Origin: Advenella mimigardefordensis DPN7 | GTDB taxonomy: Bacteria > Pseudomonadota > Gammaproteobacteria > Burkholderiales > Burkholderiaceae_B | NCBI RefSeq assembly: GCF_000521505.1 | Contig: NZ_CP003915.1 | Location: forward strand, 1,426,001-1,490,000 | Reading direction: 5' to 3' | DNA: 64,000 bases | In this document: piece after piece, positions 1-9,091 of the stretch | Layout: every line of letters begins with the position of its first letter | Numbering within the stretch: position 1 is the first letter of the stretch | The notes under the pieces: model-generated | The model's input: the letters and a program-made list of their open reading frames with translations, nothing else | Databases searched by the model: none | Told to the model about the DNA's origin: nothing | Position numbers and translations under genes: made by a program

Positions 1-25
1 CCAGACTGTTCCGGGCAGCGTAAAA

Positions 26-655
26 TCAGTTGCCGACAACGCTGGCTTTTTCAATAATGACGGGTTCTACCGGCACATCTTGATGGAAACCACGGTTACC
101 GGTTTTAACGCCTTCGATTTTATCGACAACGTCCTGACCTTCAACAACTTTACCGAATACGGCATAGCCCCAACCCTGTGCGGTTGGTGCTGTGAAGTTC
201 AGGAAATCGTTGTCTTTGGCATTGATGAAAAACTGGGCTGTAGCCGATTGCGGGTCGTTGGTGCGCGCCATGGCAATGGTGTACTTGTCGTTTTTCAGGC
301 CGTTATCGGCTTCATTTTTGATCGGTGCTTCGGTTGATTTTTGTTTCATGTCAACGTCAAAACCACCACCCTGAATCATGAAGCCTTTGATCACGCGGTG
401 AAAAATCAGGTTGTCGAAGAAACCATTATTGACGTATTTCAGAAAGTTTTCTGTGGTAACCGGTGCTTTTTCAGCATTCAGTTCCAGAACGATGTCGCCC
501 TGATTGGTTTGCAGTTTGACCTGTGGTTGACTCATGGAGGTTTCCTTTTTAGTTGAAGAATTTGCGGCATAGGCCGTTTGTAGCGCGGCAACCGACAACA
601 CGGCCCCTAGCGCGAAGCCGGCGATACGGCGTGAGAATGCGAATGGTGATATCAC
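26..655 (-). CDS. Cyclophilin-type peptidyl-prolyl cis-trans isomerase with N-terminal signal peptide
   Basis: Catalyses cis/trans isomerisation of prolyl bonds. The body is a compact bacterial cyclophilin, with [13 protein letters not shown] followed by the AQFFIN and GYAVFGKV blocks that form the active site. I chose the GTG at 655, just after the stop of the upstream TPR gene (660–658) and behind AAGGGAAA. It gives 209 residues opening with a basic stretch and a hydrophobic core ending QTAYAA, i.e. a Sec signal, so a periplasmic enzyme. A second start exists: ATG at 535 (MSQPQVK), with AAGGA about nine bases upstream, would give a normal cytoplasmic PpiB-type protein of 169 residues. The two forms may coexist, or the gene may be a fusion of a ppiA leader to a ppiB body. 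Family assignment is certain; localisation is not. Confidence 0.93.
   Translation of the reverse strand: MISPFAFSRRIAGFALGAVLSVAALQTAYAANSSTKKETSMSQPQVKLQTNQGDIVLELNAEKAPVTTENFLKYVNNGFFDNLIFHRVIKGFMIQGGGFDVDMKQKSTEAPIKNEADNGLKNDKYTIAMARTNDPQSATAQFFINAKDNDFLNFTAPTAQGWGYAVFGKVVEGQDVVDKIEGVKTGNRGFHQDVPVEPVIIEKASVVGN
533..550 (-). promoter_or_regulatory. Internal ribosome binding site and ATG inside the cyclophilin gene
   Basis: On the minus strand AAAAAGGAAACCTCC leads directly into ATG AGT CAA CCA, the usual start of a cytoplasmic PpiB. The site lies in frame about 40 codons after the GTG start, just after the predicted signal-peptide cleavage region. It may give a leaderless, cytoplasmic isoform. 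Confidence 0.55.
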
Positions 656-657
656 GT

Positions 658-1371
658 TTATTTCCCTTCGATGATGCGTCCGACCGCCTGCGCCTGGGCT
701 GCCGCCCCGGGGATGCCGTTGCGGGAAGCATCGGCAAACGCTTTCTGCGACAGCATCAATTGCACCATACCCATGTTGCGCAATGCAACCCCATAACGTG
801 GATTGATTGACAGGGCCGTTTTGAGTGCCTCGTAAGCCGGGTCGGTGAGACCCGCCTGAAGATAGAGCGCCGCCATATTGTTCCATGGTTCGGCCAGTTC
901 CGGATAGCTGGAGGTCATGCTGCGATAAACCTCCAGTGCCTGCGGCCTGCGATCAAGCGCCGCCAGCGCGCGTCCTTTCAGAAACAGCAATTGAACATCG
1001 GTTGCCGGCGCGATAATGCGGTCATTGGCATTCTGGCGCTGTTCAATTTCCTTTAGTGCCTTGGCTGCCTGGCCCTGCGTGATCATGGTACTCAGGCGGC
1101 TGGCGGCACCCGATGCCGTTTCCGGGATGGATGTGTCAACCGAGGGCTCCAGCTTTTTCAGCACATTTGCCAGCCCCTGCCAGCCGGGCTCGCGTGCATT
1201 GGCGCTGTTGTCCTGAGAGTACATTGGGGAAGGGATGCCATTATCCTGGCGGGCTGATGGTGTCGAGCCGGCCTGATACGGAGTTGTCGCCTGCTGGGCC
1301 ACTGCCTGCAGCGCTGGCAACAGGCACAGGGAGTACACTAACAGCGAACGGTGAATAACATTAAGTTTCAC
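658..1371 (-). CDS. Secreted tetratricopeptide-repeat (TPR) protein
   Basis: 237 residues. The N-terminus has a Sec signal peptide (hydrophobic [16 protein letters not shown]), followed by a Gln/Pro/Ser-rich linker to about residue 75 and then helical TPR units (residues ~90–220). The clearest are [22 protein letters not shown] and a later [20 protein letters not shown] proteins are protein-interaction scaffolds with no enzymatic motif, so the role is unknown. It is probably periplasmic. The stop codon (660–658) lies only two bases before the GTG of the cyclophilin, so the two are co-transcribed and perhaps translationally coupled. It diverges from cysS, with a 184-bp shared upstream region. 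Confidence 0.85.
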   Translation of the reverse strand: MKLNVIHRSLLVYSLCLLPALQAVAQQATTPYQAGSTPSARQDNGIPSPMYSQDNSANAREPGWQGLANVLKKLEPSVDTSIPETASGAASRLSTMITQGQAAKALKEIEQRQNANDRIIAPATDVQLLFLKGRALAALDRRPQALEVYRSMTSSYPELAEPWNNMAALYLQAGLTDPAYEALKTALSINPRYGVALRNMGMVQLMLSQKAFADASRNGIPGAAAQAQAVGRIIEGK

Positions 1372-1555
1372 AGCGCTTATCCAGAAAATCGTGAAAGAAA
1401 ACCTTCAAGTATATGCTGCCCGTGGTGAGGACTTGCTATACTTACTCCTTCGTATTTTAGCCTTAGTTGAGCGTGCGGCGTCTAAACCCTAAGCCGCCGC
1501 TGTTTTTTTCTTTGCTGCATCGGTCAATCCCGACCGTTGGCACGTCTGGTTTTTT

Positions 1556-3016
1556 ATGTCCGCCATGCAAATTTTCAATACCCTTTCCCGCGCCAAAGCG
1601 CCTTTTGTTACGGTAGAGCCCGGTAAAGTGCGGATGTACGTTTGCGGTATGACGGTCTATGATTTCTGTCATCTGGGGCATGCCCGGATGCTGGTGAGTT
1701 TCGATGTGGTCCAGCGCTGGCTGCGCCAAAGCGGCTATCAGGTAGATTACGTGCGCAATATCACCGATATTGACGACAAAATCATCCATAAGGCCGTGTC
1801 GCTGAATCAGCCTTTACACGCGGTTACGTCTTTTTATACCGACGCCATGCATGCCGATGAGCGCGCGCTGAGCGTACAGCCCCCCGACCGGGAACCGCGC
1901 GCCACCATGCACATACCCGGTATGCTGCAAATTATCAAGGACTTGAAGGACAAGGACCTGGCTTACCAGACGCCCGACGGGGATGTGAACTATGCGGTAC
2001 GCAGTTTTCCCGGTTACGGTAAGCTCTCTGGCAAAGTGCTGGATGATCTGCGGGCGGGCAACCGGGTCGCCGTCTCTGACGGTAAGCGCGATCCTTTCGA
2101 TTTTGTTTTGTGGAAACAGGCCAAAGCCAACGAGCCCGAAGACTCGATCTGGGATTCTCCTTTCGGGCGTGGTCGTCCTGGCTGGCATATCGAATGTTCG
2201 GCCATGAGCCGGGAACTGCTTGGGCAGCCTCTGGATATTCATGGCGGCGGGCCGGACCTGAAATTCCCGCATCATGAGAACGAAATTGCGCAGTCCGAAG
2301 GTGCCTACGGTGGCACGCTGGCCAATTGGTGGATGCATTGCGGCCCGCTGATGGTGGATGACGAAAAAATGTCCAAATCCCTGGGCAATTTCCGGACGAT
2401 TCGTGATACGGTCAGCACCGATCCCGATAGCGCATCGGCCGAGTACCAGGTTAATCCGCGGGAGGCGGAAATGTTGCGGTTTTTTGTGGTGCGTAATCAT
2501 TACCGCAGCCCGCAGAATTTTACGCCCGACAACCTGTACAATGCACAGGCTGCGCTGGATCGTATCTACCAGACCTTCAATAATACCGGCGTAACCAGCG
2601 CCGGAGCCATTGACTGGTCACTGGATTTTGAACAGGCGTTCAAAGCCGCCATGGACGATGATTTCAACACTGCCGTGGCCATCGCTGTCCTGTTCGACAT
2701 GGTTACCGAAGCTAACCGGACCAACAGTGCTGCACTCAGCGGCCGGATCCGTGCGCTGGGTGGGGTATTGGGGCTGCTGCAACAGGAGCCGCAACAATAT
2801 CTGCAGTCACCAACGCGCTATATCAAGCGTGACGGCCAGTCTGTTGCCGCAGCAGCCTTGAGCGAGTCCGATATCGAAGCACTGATCGAGCAGCGTCGTC
2901 AGGCCAAGCAGGATCGTGATTTTGGCAAGGCCGATCAGATTCGCGCGCTGCTGAAGGAGCAGGGCGTGGAACTAGAGGATAAACCAGGTGGCCTGACGCA
3001 ATGGCGTCGTGCCTGA
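1556..3016 (+). CDS. cysS: Cysteinyl-tRNA synthetase
   Basis: Class I aminoacyl-tRNA synthetase charging tRNA-Cys in the cytoplasm. At 486 residues it has the family's usual length. Visible signatures are the zinc-ligand Cys30 in YVCGMTVYD, the HIGH variant H39-L-G-H42, the second zinc region WHIECSAMS with the downstream FPHHENE, and the KMSKS loop at residues 271–275. The start at 1556 (MSAM) has no strong Shine–Dalgarno; the second ATG, at residue 4, is equally possible and would change little. The gene diverges from the TPR gene and is followed after 11 bases by a DNA glycosylase gene, probably in one transcript. Confidence 0.97.
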   Translation: MSAMQIFNTLSRAKAPFVTVEPGKVRMYVCGMTVYDFCHLGHARMLVSFDVVQRWLRQSGYQVDYVRNITDIDDKIIHKAVSLNQPLHAVTSFYTDAMHADERALSVQPPDREPRATMHIPGMLQIIKDLKDKDLAYQTPDGDVNYAVRSFPGYGKLSGKVLDDLRAGNRVAVSDGKRDPFDFVLWKQAKANEPEDSIWDSPFGRGRPGWHIECSAMSRELLGQPLDIHGGGPDLKFPHHENEIAQSEGAYGGTLANWWMHCGPLMVDDEKMSKSLGNFRTIRDTVSTDPDSASAEYQVNPREAEMLRFFVVRNHYRSPQNFTPDNLYNAQAALDRIYQTFNNTGVTSAGAIDWSLDFEQAFKAAMDDDFNTAVAIAVLFDMVTEANRTNSAALSGRIRALGGVLGLLQQEPQQYLQSPTRYIKRDGQSVAAAALSESDIEALIEQRRQAKQDRDFGKADQIRALLKEQGVELEDKPGGLTQWRRA

Positions 3017-3027
3017 TAGGGGAAGAC

Positions 3028-3651
3028 ATGTCATCTGCAGCACCTGCGCCGGTAAAGCCCGAATACTGGGACGAGGCCGTTAGCTTTCTGATCAAGAAAG
3101 ATCGCATTCTTCGTAAAATCATCCCGGCCAATCCCGATTTATGGCTGGCGACCAACAAAACGGCTTTTGTCACTTTGGCAAGGGCCATTATCGGCCAGCA
3201 GATTTCGACCAAAACGGCCGATCTGCACTGGAAAAATTTCAAGCAGCTTTGTGGTCATCGGCCTACACCTGCCACCGTTCTTGAATACAATGGGGCGCAA
3301 TGGCGGGAAGCGGGATTGTCCAAACGAAAAACCGAATATATTCTGGATTTGGCGAATCATTTCAACGAGCGTAAAGTAAATCCGCTGAAATGGTCTAAAA
3401 TGGACGACGAAGATATCATTACCGAACTATGTGCAATTCGGGGCATCAGCCGCTGGACGGCAGAAATGTTCCTGATTTTTAATTTGCACAGACCAGATAT
3501 TCTGCCAATCGATGATCCGAACTTGCTCAAGGCAATTTCGGCGCACTATTTTAGCGGTGAACCTGTATCGCGATACGAAGTACGCGAAGTAGCGCAATCG
3601 TGGCAACCGTGGCGCACAGTGGCGACATGGTACTTATGGCGCAGCCTGTAA
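3028..3651 (+). CDS. HhH-GPD DNA-3-methyladenine glycosylase (AlkA/MagIII-like)
   Basis: Base-excision repair glycosylase that removes alkylated purines. 207 residues from the ATG at 3028, chosen because AGGGGAAG precedes it; the upstream in-frame ATG at 3001 lies inside cysS. Landmarks are ARAIIGQQISTKTA (early helices typical of AlkA-type enzymes), the helix-hairpin-helix LCAIRGISRWTAEMFL, and LPIDDPNLLKAI, where an aspartate acts as the catalytic residue. It follows cysS closely and precedes accA by 46 bp, so it belongs to the same transcript. Substrate specificity within the alkyl-purine family cannot be read from sequence. Confidence 0.9.
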   Translation: MSSAAPAPVKPEYWDEAVSFLIKKDRILRKIIPANPDLWLATNKTAFVTLARAIIGQQISTKTADLHWKNFKQLCGHRPTPATVLEYNGAQWREAGLSKRKTEYILDLANHFNERKVNPLKWSKMDDEDIITELCAIRGISRWTAEMFLIFNLHRPDILPIDDPNLLKAISAHYFSGEPVSRYEVREVAQSWQPWRTVATWYLWRSL

Positions 3652-3697
3652 GGGCGCAGCCGGGTACGCGTGAAAAACCATTCATGACAAGATAACT

Positions 3698-4657
3698 ATG
3701 AAATTTACTTTTTTAGAATTTGAAGGACCTATTGCAGAGCTCGAACAGAAGATCGAGCAGCTGCGTCATGTTTCCTCTGATTCGGCAGTCGATATTTCCG
3801 AAGAAATTACCAAACTGCAGCAAAAAAGCGAGACGCTGACCAACAATATCTATTCCAAACTGACGCCGTGGCAAACGGCACTGGTTGCCAGGCATCCTCA
3901 AAGACCGTATACCATGGACTATGTTCGTGAAATCTTTACCGATTTTCATGAACTGCATGGCGATCGCATGTATGAAGACGATCTGTCCATTGTGGGTGGT
4001 CTGGCCCGGTTTTCAGGTGAAGCCTGCATGGTGATCGGCCACCAGAAAGGGCGAGACACCAAAGAGCGCGCCCGGCGCAATTTTGGTATGCCGCGTCCCG
4101 AAGGCTACCGTAAGGCATTGCGCCTGATGCGACTGGCGGAGAAATTTCAGTTGCCGGTCTTCACTTTTGTGGATACACCAGGCGCATACCCCGGCATTGG
4201 CGCTGAAGAACGTGGTCAATCTGAAGCCATCGGGCATAATCTGTATGCCATGGCGGAACTGCGTGTACCGATTATTTCCACCATTATTGGCGAAGGCGGC
4301 TCTGGTGGTGCGCTTGCCATCGCGGTGGGTGATGTGGTGCAGATGCTGCAGTACTCTACCTATGGCGTTATTTCTCCTGAAGGCTGTGCCTCTATTCTTT
4401 GGCGTAGTGCCGACAAGGCGCCCGTCGCGGCCGAGGCACTGGGTATTACTGCGCCGCGGCTGCTCGAGCTGGGTCTGATCGATAAAGTCGTACCCGAGCC
4501 AATCGGCGGGGCACAACGGGACGCCGTGAGCATGGCCAAAACCCTGAAGCGTGCGCTGTCCGAAGCGCTGCGTCAGGTTTCGGGCATGGACGTTGATGAG
4601 CTTCTGGACAAAAGGCTGGAGCGGCTCATGTCTTACGGTCGTGTCCAGGATAAATAA
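3698..4657 (+). CDS. accA: Acetyl-CoA carboxylase carboxyltransferase subunit alpha
   Basis: Makes malonyl-CoA together with AccD (carboxyltransferase half of the ACC complex), the first committed step of fatty-acid synthesis. 319 residues, the standard length. It starts [22 protein letters not shown] with the usual N-terminal coiled coil, then the crotonase-fold core with [36 protein letters not shown] and the [10 protein letters not shown] oxyanion-loop region followed by [15 protein letters not shown]. Nothing is missing. It sits between the glycosylase and tilS, eight bases before the tilS start. Confidence 0.98.
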   Translation: MKFTFLEFEGPIAELEQKIEQLRHVSSDSAVDISEEITKLQQKSETLTNNIYSKLTPWQTALVARHPQRPYTMDYVREIFTDFHELHGDRMYEDDLSIVGGLARFSGEACMVIGHQKGRDTKERARRNFGMPRPEGYRKALRLMRLAEKFQLPVFTFVDTPGAYPGIGAEERGQSEAIGHNLYAMAELRVPIISTIIGEGGSGGALAIAVGDVVQMLQYSTYGVISPEGCASILWRSADKAPVAAEALGITAPRLLELGLIDKVVPEPIGGAQRDAVSMAKTLKRALSEALRQVSGMDVDELLDKRLERLMSYGRVQDK

Positions 4658-4664
4658 TTCTTTC

Positions 4665-5684
4665 ATGCCGCAGGCGGACGGGCTACAGGACACCGCGCTT
4701 CTGGGGCCCCTGCAGGCAACGCTTGGCGCTATAAACGCCCCTGATCTTGCCATTGGCGTAAGTGGCGGCGCTGATTCTGCCATGCTGCTGGTGGCAGCGT
4801 CGCAGATTGCCGCAGCACAAAAAAAAACCATTCACGCCGTTCACGTACACCACGGGCTGGTTGCCACGGCCGACGCCTGGGCGCTGCATACTGCAAAGCT
4901 GGCCCAACAGCTTGGTGTTGCCTTTCACTTTCTGCCGGTAAAGGTGCCATCTGACACAGGCAAGGGCATTGAGGCAGCAGCTCGGCTGGCGCGCTATAGC
5001 GCATTTGAGCACTGGTCTGTTAATCACGATTGTCATCATTTGCTGCTGGCGCATCATCGCGACGATCAGGCCGAAACCATGCTGCTGCGTTTGTTGCGTG
5101 GTGCCGGGGTGCAGGGCATGGCCGGGATGGCTTCCTATGCCCGGCGTGGTTCCCTGCACTTATACCGTCCCTGGCTCGATGTGGGGCGGGAGCGGATTCT
5201 GCAGGCGGCCGCCTGCTATGAAGCACAGGCTGGCTGGAGCCCTGTGCAGGACCCGACCAATCGCGATGAGAAATATACCCGCGCCGCAGTACGCACCATG
5301 CTCACCCCCGTACTGAATAAGCGCTGGCCCCAATGGCAGGGAAATCTGCTGCGCCACGCACGCGTGATGGCGGAAAGTACATTATTGCTGCAAGACCTGG
5401 GTGATATGGATTTGCAGCAATGCCAGCTCACGGAAGATGGCCTTGGTTTTTCTCTGGCCCGCTGGCGCGCATTGCCACAACATCGCCAGGCCAATGTGCT
5501 GCGCCAGTGGTTGCGGCGTCTGCAGATTGCCATGCCCACAGAAGCGCGACTGAATCAGTGGTTGCTGCAGTTGCGGCAGGTCCATGCCCTTGGACACGAT
5601 CGTAATATTCTGCTGAAACATCAGGGTTGTCATATCGTATGCCGACGCGGCCAGGTGCAGGTGCTGCTGGACGACGCCCGCTGA
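4665..5684 (+). CDS. tilS: tRNA(Ile)-lysidine synthetase
   Basis: Modifies cytidine 34 of tRNA-Ile(CAU) to lysidine with ATP and lysine, so that it reads AUA rather than AUG. 339 residues from the ATG at 4665, eight bases after the accA stop. The reading frame is open further upstream, but only inside accA. The PP-loop motif S33-G-G-A-D-S38 is intact; the HHRDDQAETMLLRLLRGAG segment is the conserved tRNA/substrate block; and the C-terminal part (residues ~200–339) has the expected helical tail. Last gene of the forward housekeeping block. Confidence 0.95.
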   Translation: MPQADGLQDTALLGPLQATLGAINAPDLAIGVSGGADSAMLLVAASQIAAAQKKTIHAVHVHHGLVATADAWALHTAKLAQQLGVAFHFLPVKVPSDTGKGIEAAARLARYSAFEHWSVNHDCHHLLLAHHRDDQAETMLLRLLRGAGVQGMAGMASYARRGSLHLYRPWLDVGRERILQAAACYEAQAGWSPVQDPTNRDEKYTRAAVRTMLTPVLNKRWPQWQGNLLRHARVMAESTLLLQDLGDMDLQQCQLTEDGLGFSLARWRALPQHRQANVLRQWLRRLQIAMPTEARLNQWLLQLRQVHALGHDRNILLKHQGCHIVCRRGQVQVLLDDAR

Positions 5685-5905
5685 TTCGTTCCTGCTGTTG
5701 CGTTTACCTGTTTGTTGCCATAGACCCGGGTAATCAGACTGCAATGTGTTTCGATCGGAAGTCAGATGTGTCAGCGCTTTTCAAACTGAAAAAGCCGTTT
5801 TTTTTGTGATTATATTGATTCGGAACGCGGCCTTTTGCCGTGTCTGCAGAAGTATCAGTCTGTACTTTCTGCCCGATTCCTGAAATGTATTCATAAGGTG
5901 ATGTC

Positions 5906-6235
5906 ATGAAAAAAATACTTACCGCTGGCATGATCAGTCTGCTGATGGCCGTGGTGCCTGCGACCGGTGCTCTGGCCTATCAGGGTGGATACCGCGCTGA
6001 CGTTTCTCCTGCTCAGGCAATGCGTATCGCAGAAAGAGCGGTGGGGGGCGAGGCCTTTAAAGCTGAACCCGATCATTATCGGGGACGACGTGCCTATACC
6101 GTTGATGTGAGGAAAGCCAGACGGGTGGTGCAGGTTGATGTAGACGCACGCAACGGCAAAGTCCTGCATATTGAACGCGATGGTCGACGTGGGCCGGTGG
6201 CGCAACAACATCCGCGTTCTAACCATCATCGTTAA
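5906..6235 (+). CDS. Small secreted PepSY-domain protein
   Basis: 109 residues with a Sec signal peptide (MKKILTAGMISLLMAV…ALA, cleavage near residue 24). The mature part is one PepSY repeat: SPAQAMRIAERAVGG, then YTVDVRKARRVVQVDVDARNGKVLHIERD. PepSY domains occur in periplasmic proteins and are thought to inhibit or sense proteases or bind small ligands; the function here is unknown. The C-terminal tail is basic and His-rich (NHHR). A good ribosome site (AAGGTGATGTC) precedes the ATG. It stands alone between tilS and sorA, with a terminator behind it. Confidence 0.85.
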   Translation: MKKILTAGMISLLMAVVPATGALAYQGGYRADVSPAQAMRIAERAVGGEAFKAEPDHYRGRRAYTVDVRKARRVVQVDVDARNGKVLHIERDGRRGPVAQQHPRSNHHR

Positions 6236-6635
6236 ACCTGCTGCGTGTTTGCCGGCCTCTGGCGCATGGCAAGTTGCTCGCCGTTTTCTCACCGTCATCT
6301 GATTATTTCATCTGAAATGGCCGGTCTCCCTGGAGTGGCCGGCCTTTGTTGTAGAGACACAATCACAACTGTGTATCCAAGTGTGTGGTAACGACCTCTC
6401 TGCGTATTCGCTAAGTCACTGATTTTTCGTCGCTTACATGTATTTTGTACAATTCTGGTCTCCTCCCGGCCCGCCGACTGGCTCTATACCCATTAAATTA
6501 CCTGTAGTAATATAAAAAGCATAAGAAAACATAATGCCTTGTCGCTGGCATGCCGGTCATTCCGGCCCACATGAAGTGACGAAACCTGGCGGCACTTTTT
6601 TTGTTGCGCGCCGGGAATACAAAAAAGGAAGAGAC
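6236..6635 (+). other. Intergenic region: terminator and sorA upstream region
   Basis: No credible gene. The first part holds the terminator listed separately. The rest is AT-rich near 6490–6535 and should carry the sorA promoter, but I see no unambiguous operator. Reading frames that open at 6534 lack a ribosome site and would put about 34 unrelated residues before the sorA Tat signal. Confidence 0.6.
6319..6350 (+). terminator. Rho-independent terminator after the PepSY gene
   Basis: GGCCGG…CCGGCC stem with an inner TCTCC/GGAG pairing, followed by TTTGTTG. The hairpin is strong and the T-run weak. Confidence 0.65.
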
Positions 6636-7874
6636 ATGCAAGACTTTAGCCACTCTCATGGTGCGCGGCGGCGCTTTCTTAAATCTGCCGGCTACGCAGG
6701 TATCGGTTTATTGTCCGGCCTCGCGTTGCCTCAGGCATTCGGCGCGGGCAAGGATACGATTACTTTGCCTTTTGGCAATGGTGAGCGGGTTCTTGAAGCT
6801 TTTCCCGGCAAGCGCCCGCTTATCGTTCTGACGAATCGTCCGCCACAGCTGGAGACGCCCTTTTCTGTTTTCAACGACGGCCTGGTTACGCCGAATGATG
6901 CTTTTTTTGTGCGTTATCACTGGAGTGGTATTCCTAACGAAGTGGACCTGAAGGATTTTCGACTGAAGGTACACGGCTCGGTCAGCAAGCCACTGGACCT
7001 GACGCTGGAGCAGTTAAAGAAACTGCCTGTTAAGGAAATCACTGCCGTGCATCAATGCTCCGGCAACAGTCGCGGTTTTTTTGAACCGCGCATCAACGGC
7101 GGACAATTGGGGCATGGCGCGATGGGCAATGCCAAATGGAAAGGCGTTGCCCTGAAAGATGTTCTTGAGCTTGCCGGAGTTGGTGCATCTGCGAAACAGG
7201 TCGCTTTTAACGGACTGGATCATCCGCCCGTTCCCGACGGTCCGGATTTTATCAAGGCGCTGGATATTGATCATGGTATGGATGGAGAGGTTATGCTGGC
7301 ATGGTCCATGAATGATGAAGATCTGCCGCTGCTGAATGGTTATCCATTGCGTCTGGTGGTGCCAGGCCATTACGGTACATATTGGGTCAAGCACCTGAAC
7401 GACATCCAGGTGATGGATGATGTCTTTGACGGCTTCTGGATGAGTAAGGCCTATCGCATTCCGGATAACGATTGCCATTGCACGAAGCCCGGTGAAGTGC
7501 CCGCCAAAACCATCCCGATTGCAAGATTCTCGGTTCGTTCATTTATTACGAACGTGGCAGACGATGCCCGGATCACGGTTGGCAAGCCCCAGCCCTTGCG
7601 CGGTATTGCATTTGATGGCGGCTCAGGGATCAAAACGGTGCAGATCTCTACCGATGGTGGCAACAGCTGGTCGGATACGACACTGAGCGACGAAATCAGC
7701 AAGTATTCTTTTCGCGAATGGACCGGCGAGTTTACGCCTCGGCAACCTGGTGAGTTCAGGCTCATGGTACGGGCAACCAGTCAGAAGGGCGAAACCCAAC
7801 CCATGCAGGCTAACTGGAATCCGTCAGGCTATCGCATGAACCGTATTGAACAGATTCGTGTGATCGCAGCTTAG
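6636..7874 (+). CDS. sorA: Sulfite dehydrogenase, molybdopterin catalytic subunit (SorA-like)
   Basis: Oxidises sulfite to sulfate in the periplasm and passes electrons to the adjacent cytochrome. 412 residues from the ATG at 6636, which has AAGGAAGAG in front. A twin-arginine signal, R11-R-R-F-L-K-S, shows export in folded, cofactor-loaded form. The sulfite-oxidase fold follows, with the molybdenum-ligand cysteine at residue 141 in VHQCSGNSRG, and a C-terminal dimerisation domain (GIAFDGGSGIKTVQISTDGG). The cytochrome gene sorB follows after 11 bases, an arrangement known from the SorAB enzyme of Starkeya. Distinguished from YedY-type reductases by the QCSGNSR context and the C-terminal domain. 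Confidence 0.92.
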   Translation: MQDFSHSHGARRRFLKSAGYAGIGLLSGLALPQAFGAGKDTITLPFGNGERVLEAFPGKRPLIVLTNRPPQLETPFSVFNDGLVTPNDAFFVRYHWSGIPNEVDLKDFRLKVHGSVSKPLDLTLEQLKKLPVKEITAVHQCSGNSRGFFEPRINGGQLGHGAMGNAKWKGVALKDVLELAGVGASAKQVAFNGLDHPPVPDGPDFIKALDIDHGMDGEVMLAWSMNDEDLPLLNGYPLRLVVPGHYGTYWVKHLNDIQVMDDVFDGFWMSKAYRIPDNDCHCTKPGEVPAKTIPIARFSVRSFITNVADDARITVGKPQPLRGIAFDGGSGIKTVQISTDGGNSWSDTTLSDEISKYSFREWTGEFTPRQPGEFRLMVRATSQKGETQPMQANWNPSGYRMNRIEQIRVIAA

Positions 7875-7885
7875 GGAGCGGAACA

Positions 7886-8296
7886 ATGAAATACGTATCT
7901 ACACGCAAAAAAATGCTGCGCTGGGTTGTCTATGGCTGTAGCGTGTTGCCCATCGCGGCGTTCGGCGCCGGTGTCGAGTTCCCACAGGAAGCAGGTGGCT
8001 ACAAGCCAAGCGATTTACCAGGTTACAAGATCGCCAGTGGCCTGTGCCTGATGTGTCACTCGTCTCAGTATGTTTCGTCGCAGCCGCCACAGTCGTCGCC
8101 AAAATACTGGAGTGCCACTATCCACAAAATGAAAGACGTTTATAAGGCGCCGTTGCAGGACGATATGATTCCTGCTGTGGTGGAATATTTAAGTGTTGAA
8201 TATGGCGGTCAGGACCGTGCAGCGGCTCATGCTGATTATGAAAAGGCCATGGCGGCGCTGAAGAAGCCGGCCTCCGATAAGACCAGTACAAAATAG
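7886..8296 (+). CDS. sorB: Sulfite dehydrogenase cytochrome c subunit (SorB-like)
   Basis: 136 residues with an N-terminal export signal (basic MKYVSTRKKMLR then WVVYGCSVLPIAAFGAG) and one heme c site, C54-L-M-C57-H58. It takes electrons from the molybdenum centre of SorA and relays them to the respiratory chain. A methionine suitable as the distal ligand is present (e.g. in ATIHKMKDVY). GGAGCG sits before the ATG, 11 bases after sorA, so the pair is an operon. A terminator follows directly. Assignment rests on heme motif, size and position. Confidence 0.9.
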   Translation: MKYVSTRKKMLRWVVYGCSVLPIAAFGAGVEFPQEAGGYKPSDLPGYKIASGLCLMCHSSQYVSSQPPQSSPKYWSATIHKMKDVYKAPLQDDMIPAVVEYLSVEYGGQDRAAAHADYEKAMAALKKPASDKTSTK

Positions 8297-8338
8297 CATC
8301 GGCAGGTTCTTTCGCAAGCGAATGTGGTAGAGTCAAAG

Positions 8339-8390
8339 GATGACTGCACTCATGAGTGAATCATGAGCGCGAGGCGGTCATCTTTTTTTT
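8339..8390 (+). terminator. Rho-independent terminator after sorAB
   Basis: Stem GATGACTGC / GCGGTCATC around an inner ACTCATGAGT palindrome, followed by eight T. It rules out the in-frame ATG at 8363 as the start of the next gene. Confidence 0.85.
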
Positions 8391-8401
8391 GCGATTCGTT
8401 T

Positions 8402-9091
8402 ATGTCTTATCCGGTTCTCTATTCCTTTCGGCGGTGCCCTTACGCGATGCGCGCACGGTTGGCCATCGCGGCCAGTGCGCAGACCTGCCAATTGCGTGAA
8501 ATCGTTTTACGCAATAAACCTGCTGCCATGCTGGCGGCTTCTCCGAAGGGAACCGTACCTGTCCTGATTCTGCCCGATGGGCAGGTGATTGAGCAAAGTC
8601 TCGACATCATGCTGTGGGCGTTACGCCGGAATGATCCCCAAGCCTGGCTGGCACCGACGGGCAGTTCGCTGGCCAGCATGCTGACGCTGATCGAGGCATG
8701 TGAGACTCATTTCAAATGTCATCTTGATCGCTACAAGTATCCGCAGCGCTTCGATCTTGAAGATGGCTTGCAGCACCGTGAGCTGGCGGCGGAATGGCTC
8801 ATGACTCTGGAACAGATCCTGAGTTGTACACCGTATCTGTCGGGCACGCATTGCGCGCTTGCCGATATGGCGATCATACCGTTCGTGAGGCAGTTTGCGC
8901 ATACTGATTTTGCGTGGTTTGAGATGCAGGCCTGGCCACACGTATTGCGCTGGCTTGAGAACTGGAAGCAGTCTGATCTCTTTGCACGCGTAATGAACAA
9001 ATATGCGCCATGGGAAGAGGGGCAGGCGGCGGTGATGTTTCCGCCTCCTATGCAGGTTGCGCATCGGCAACCTGGTACAGCCATTCCCTGA
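8402..9091 (+). CDS. Glutathione S-transferase family protein
   Basis: 229 residues. The thioredoxin-like N-terminal domain begins MSYPVLYSFRRCPYAMRAR, with Cys12 in the glutathione-site position, followed by PKGTVPVLILPDGQVIEQSLDIMLWAL (cis-Pro and the SxD glutathione-binding turn). An all-helical C-terminal domain fills the rest (ALADMAIIPFVRQFA). The Cys-Pro-Tyr pattern suggests an Omega/glutaredoxin-like GST rather than a Tyr/Ser-type transferase. The start at 8402 was chosen because the upstream ATG at 8363 lies within the sorAB terminator; no clear Shine–Dalgarno is visible. The 3′ end overlaps the convergent LysR gene by 44 bp. Substrate unknown. Confidence 0.85.
   Translation: MSYPVLYSFRRCPYAMRARLAIAASAQTCQLREIVLRNKPAAMLAASPKGTVPVLILPDGQVIEQSLDIMLWALRRNDPQAWLAPTGSSLASMLTLIEACETHFKCHLDRYKYPQRFDLEDGLQHRELAAEWLMTLEQILSCTPYLSGTHCALADMAIIPFVRQFAHTDFAWFEMQAWPHVLRWLENWKQSDLFARVMNKYAPWEEGQAAVMFPPPMQVAHRQPGTAIP

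Noticed and set aside
4013..4831. Open frame of 272 codons on the minus strand
   Set aside because: Fully antisense to accA and the start of tilS; composition is that of a shadow frame rich in His, Arg and Cys.
6534..6635. Earlier start for sorA
   Set aside because: It would put 34 residues before the twin-arginine motif, which must be near the N-terminus; the ATG at 6636 has a strong ribosome site.
8363..8401. Earlier start for the GST gene
   Set aside because: The ATG at 8363 lies inside the sorAB terminator hairpin, and the added residues do not belong to the GST fold.
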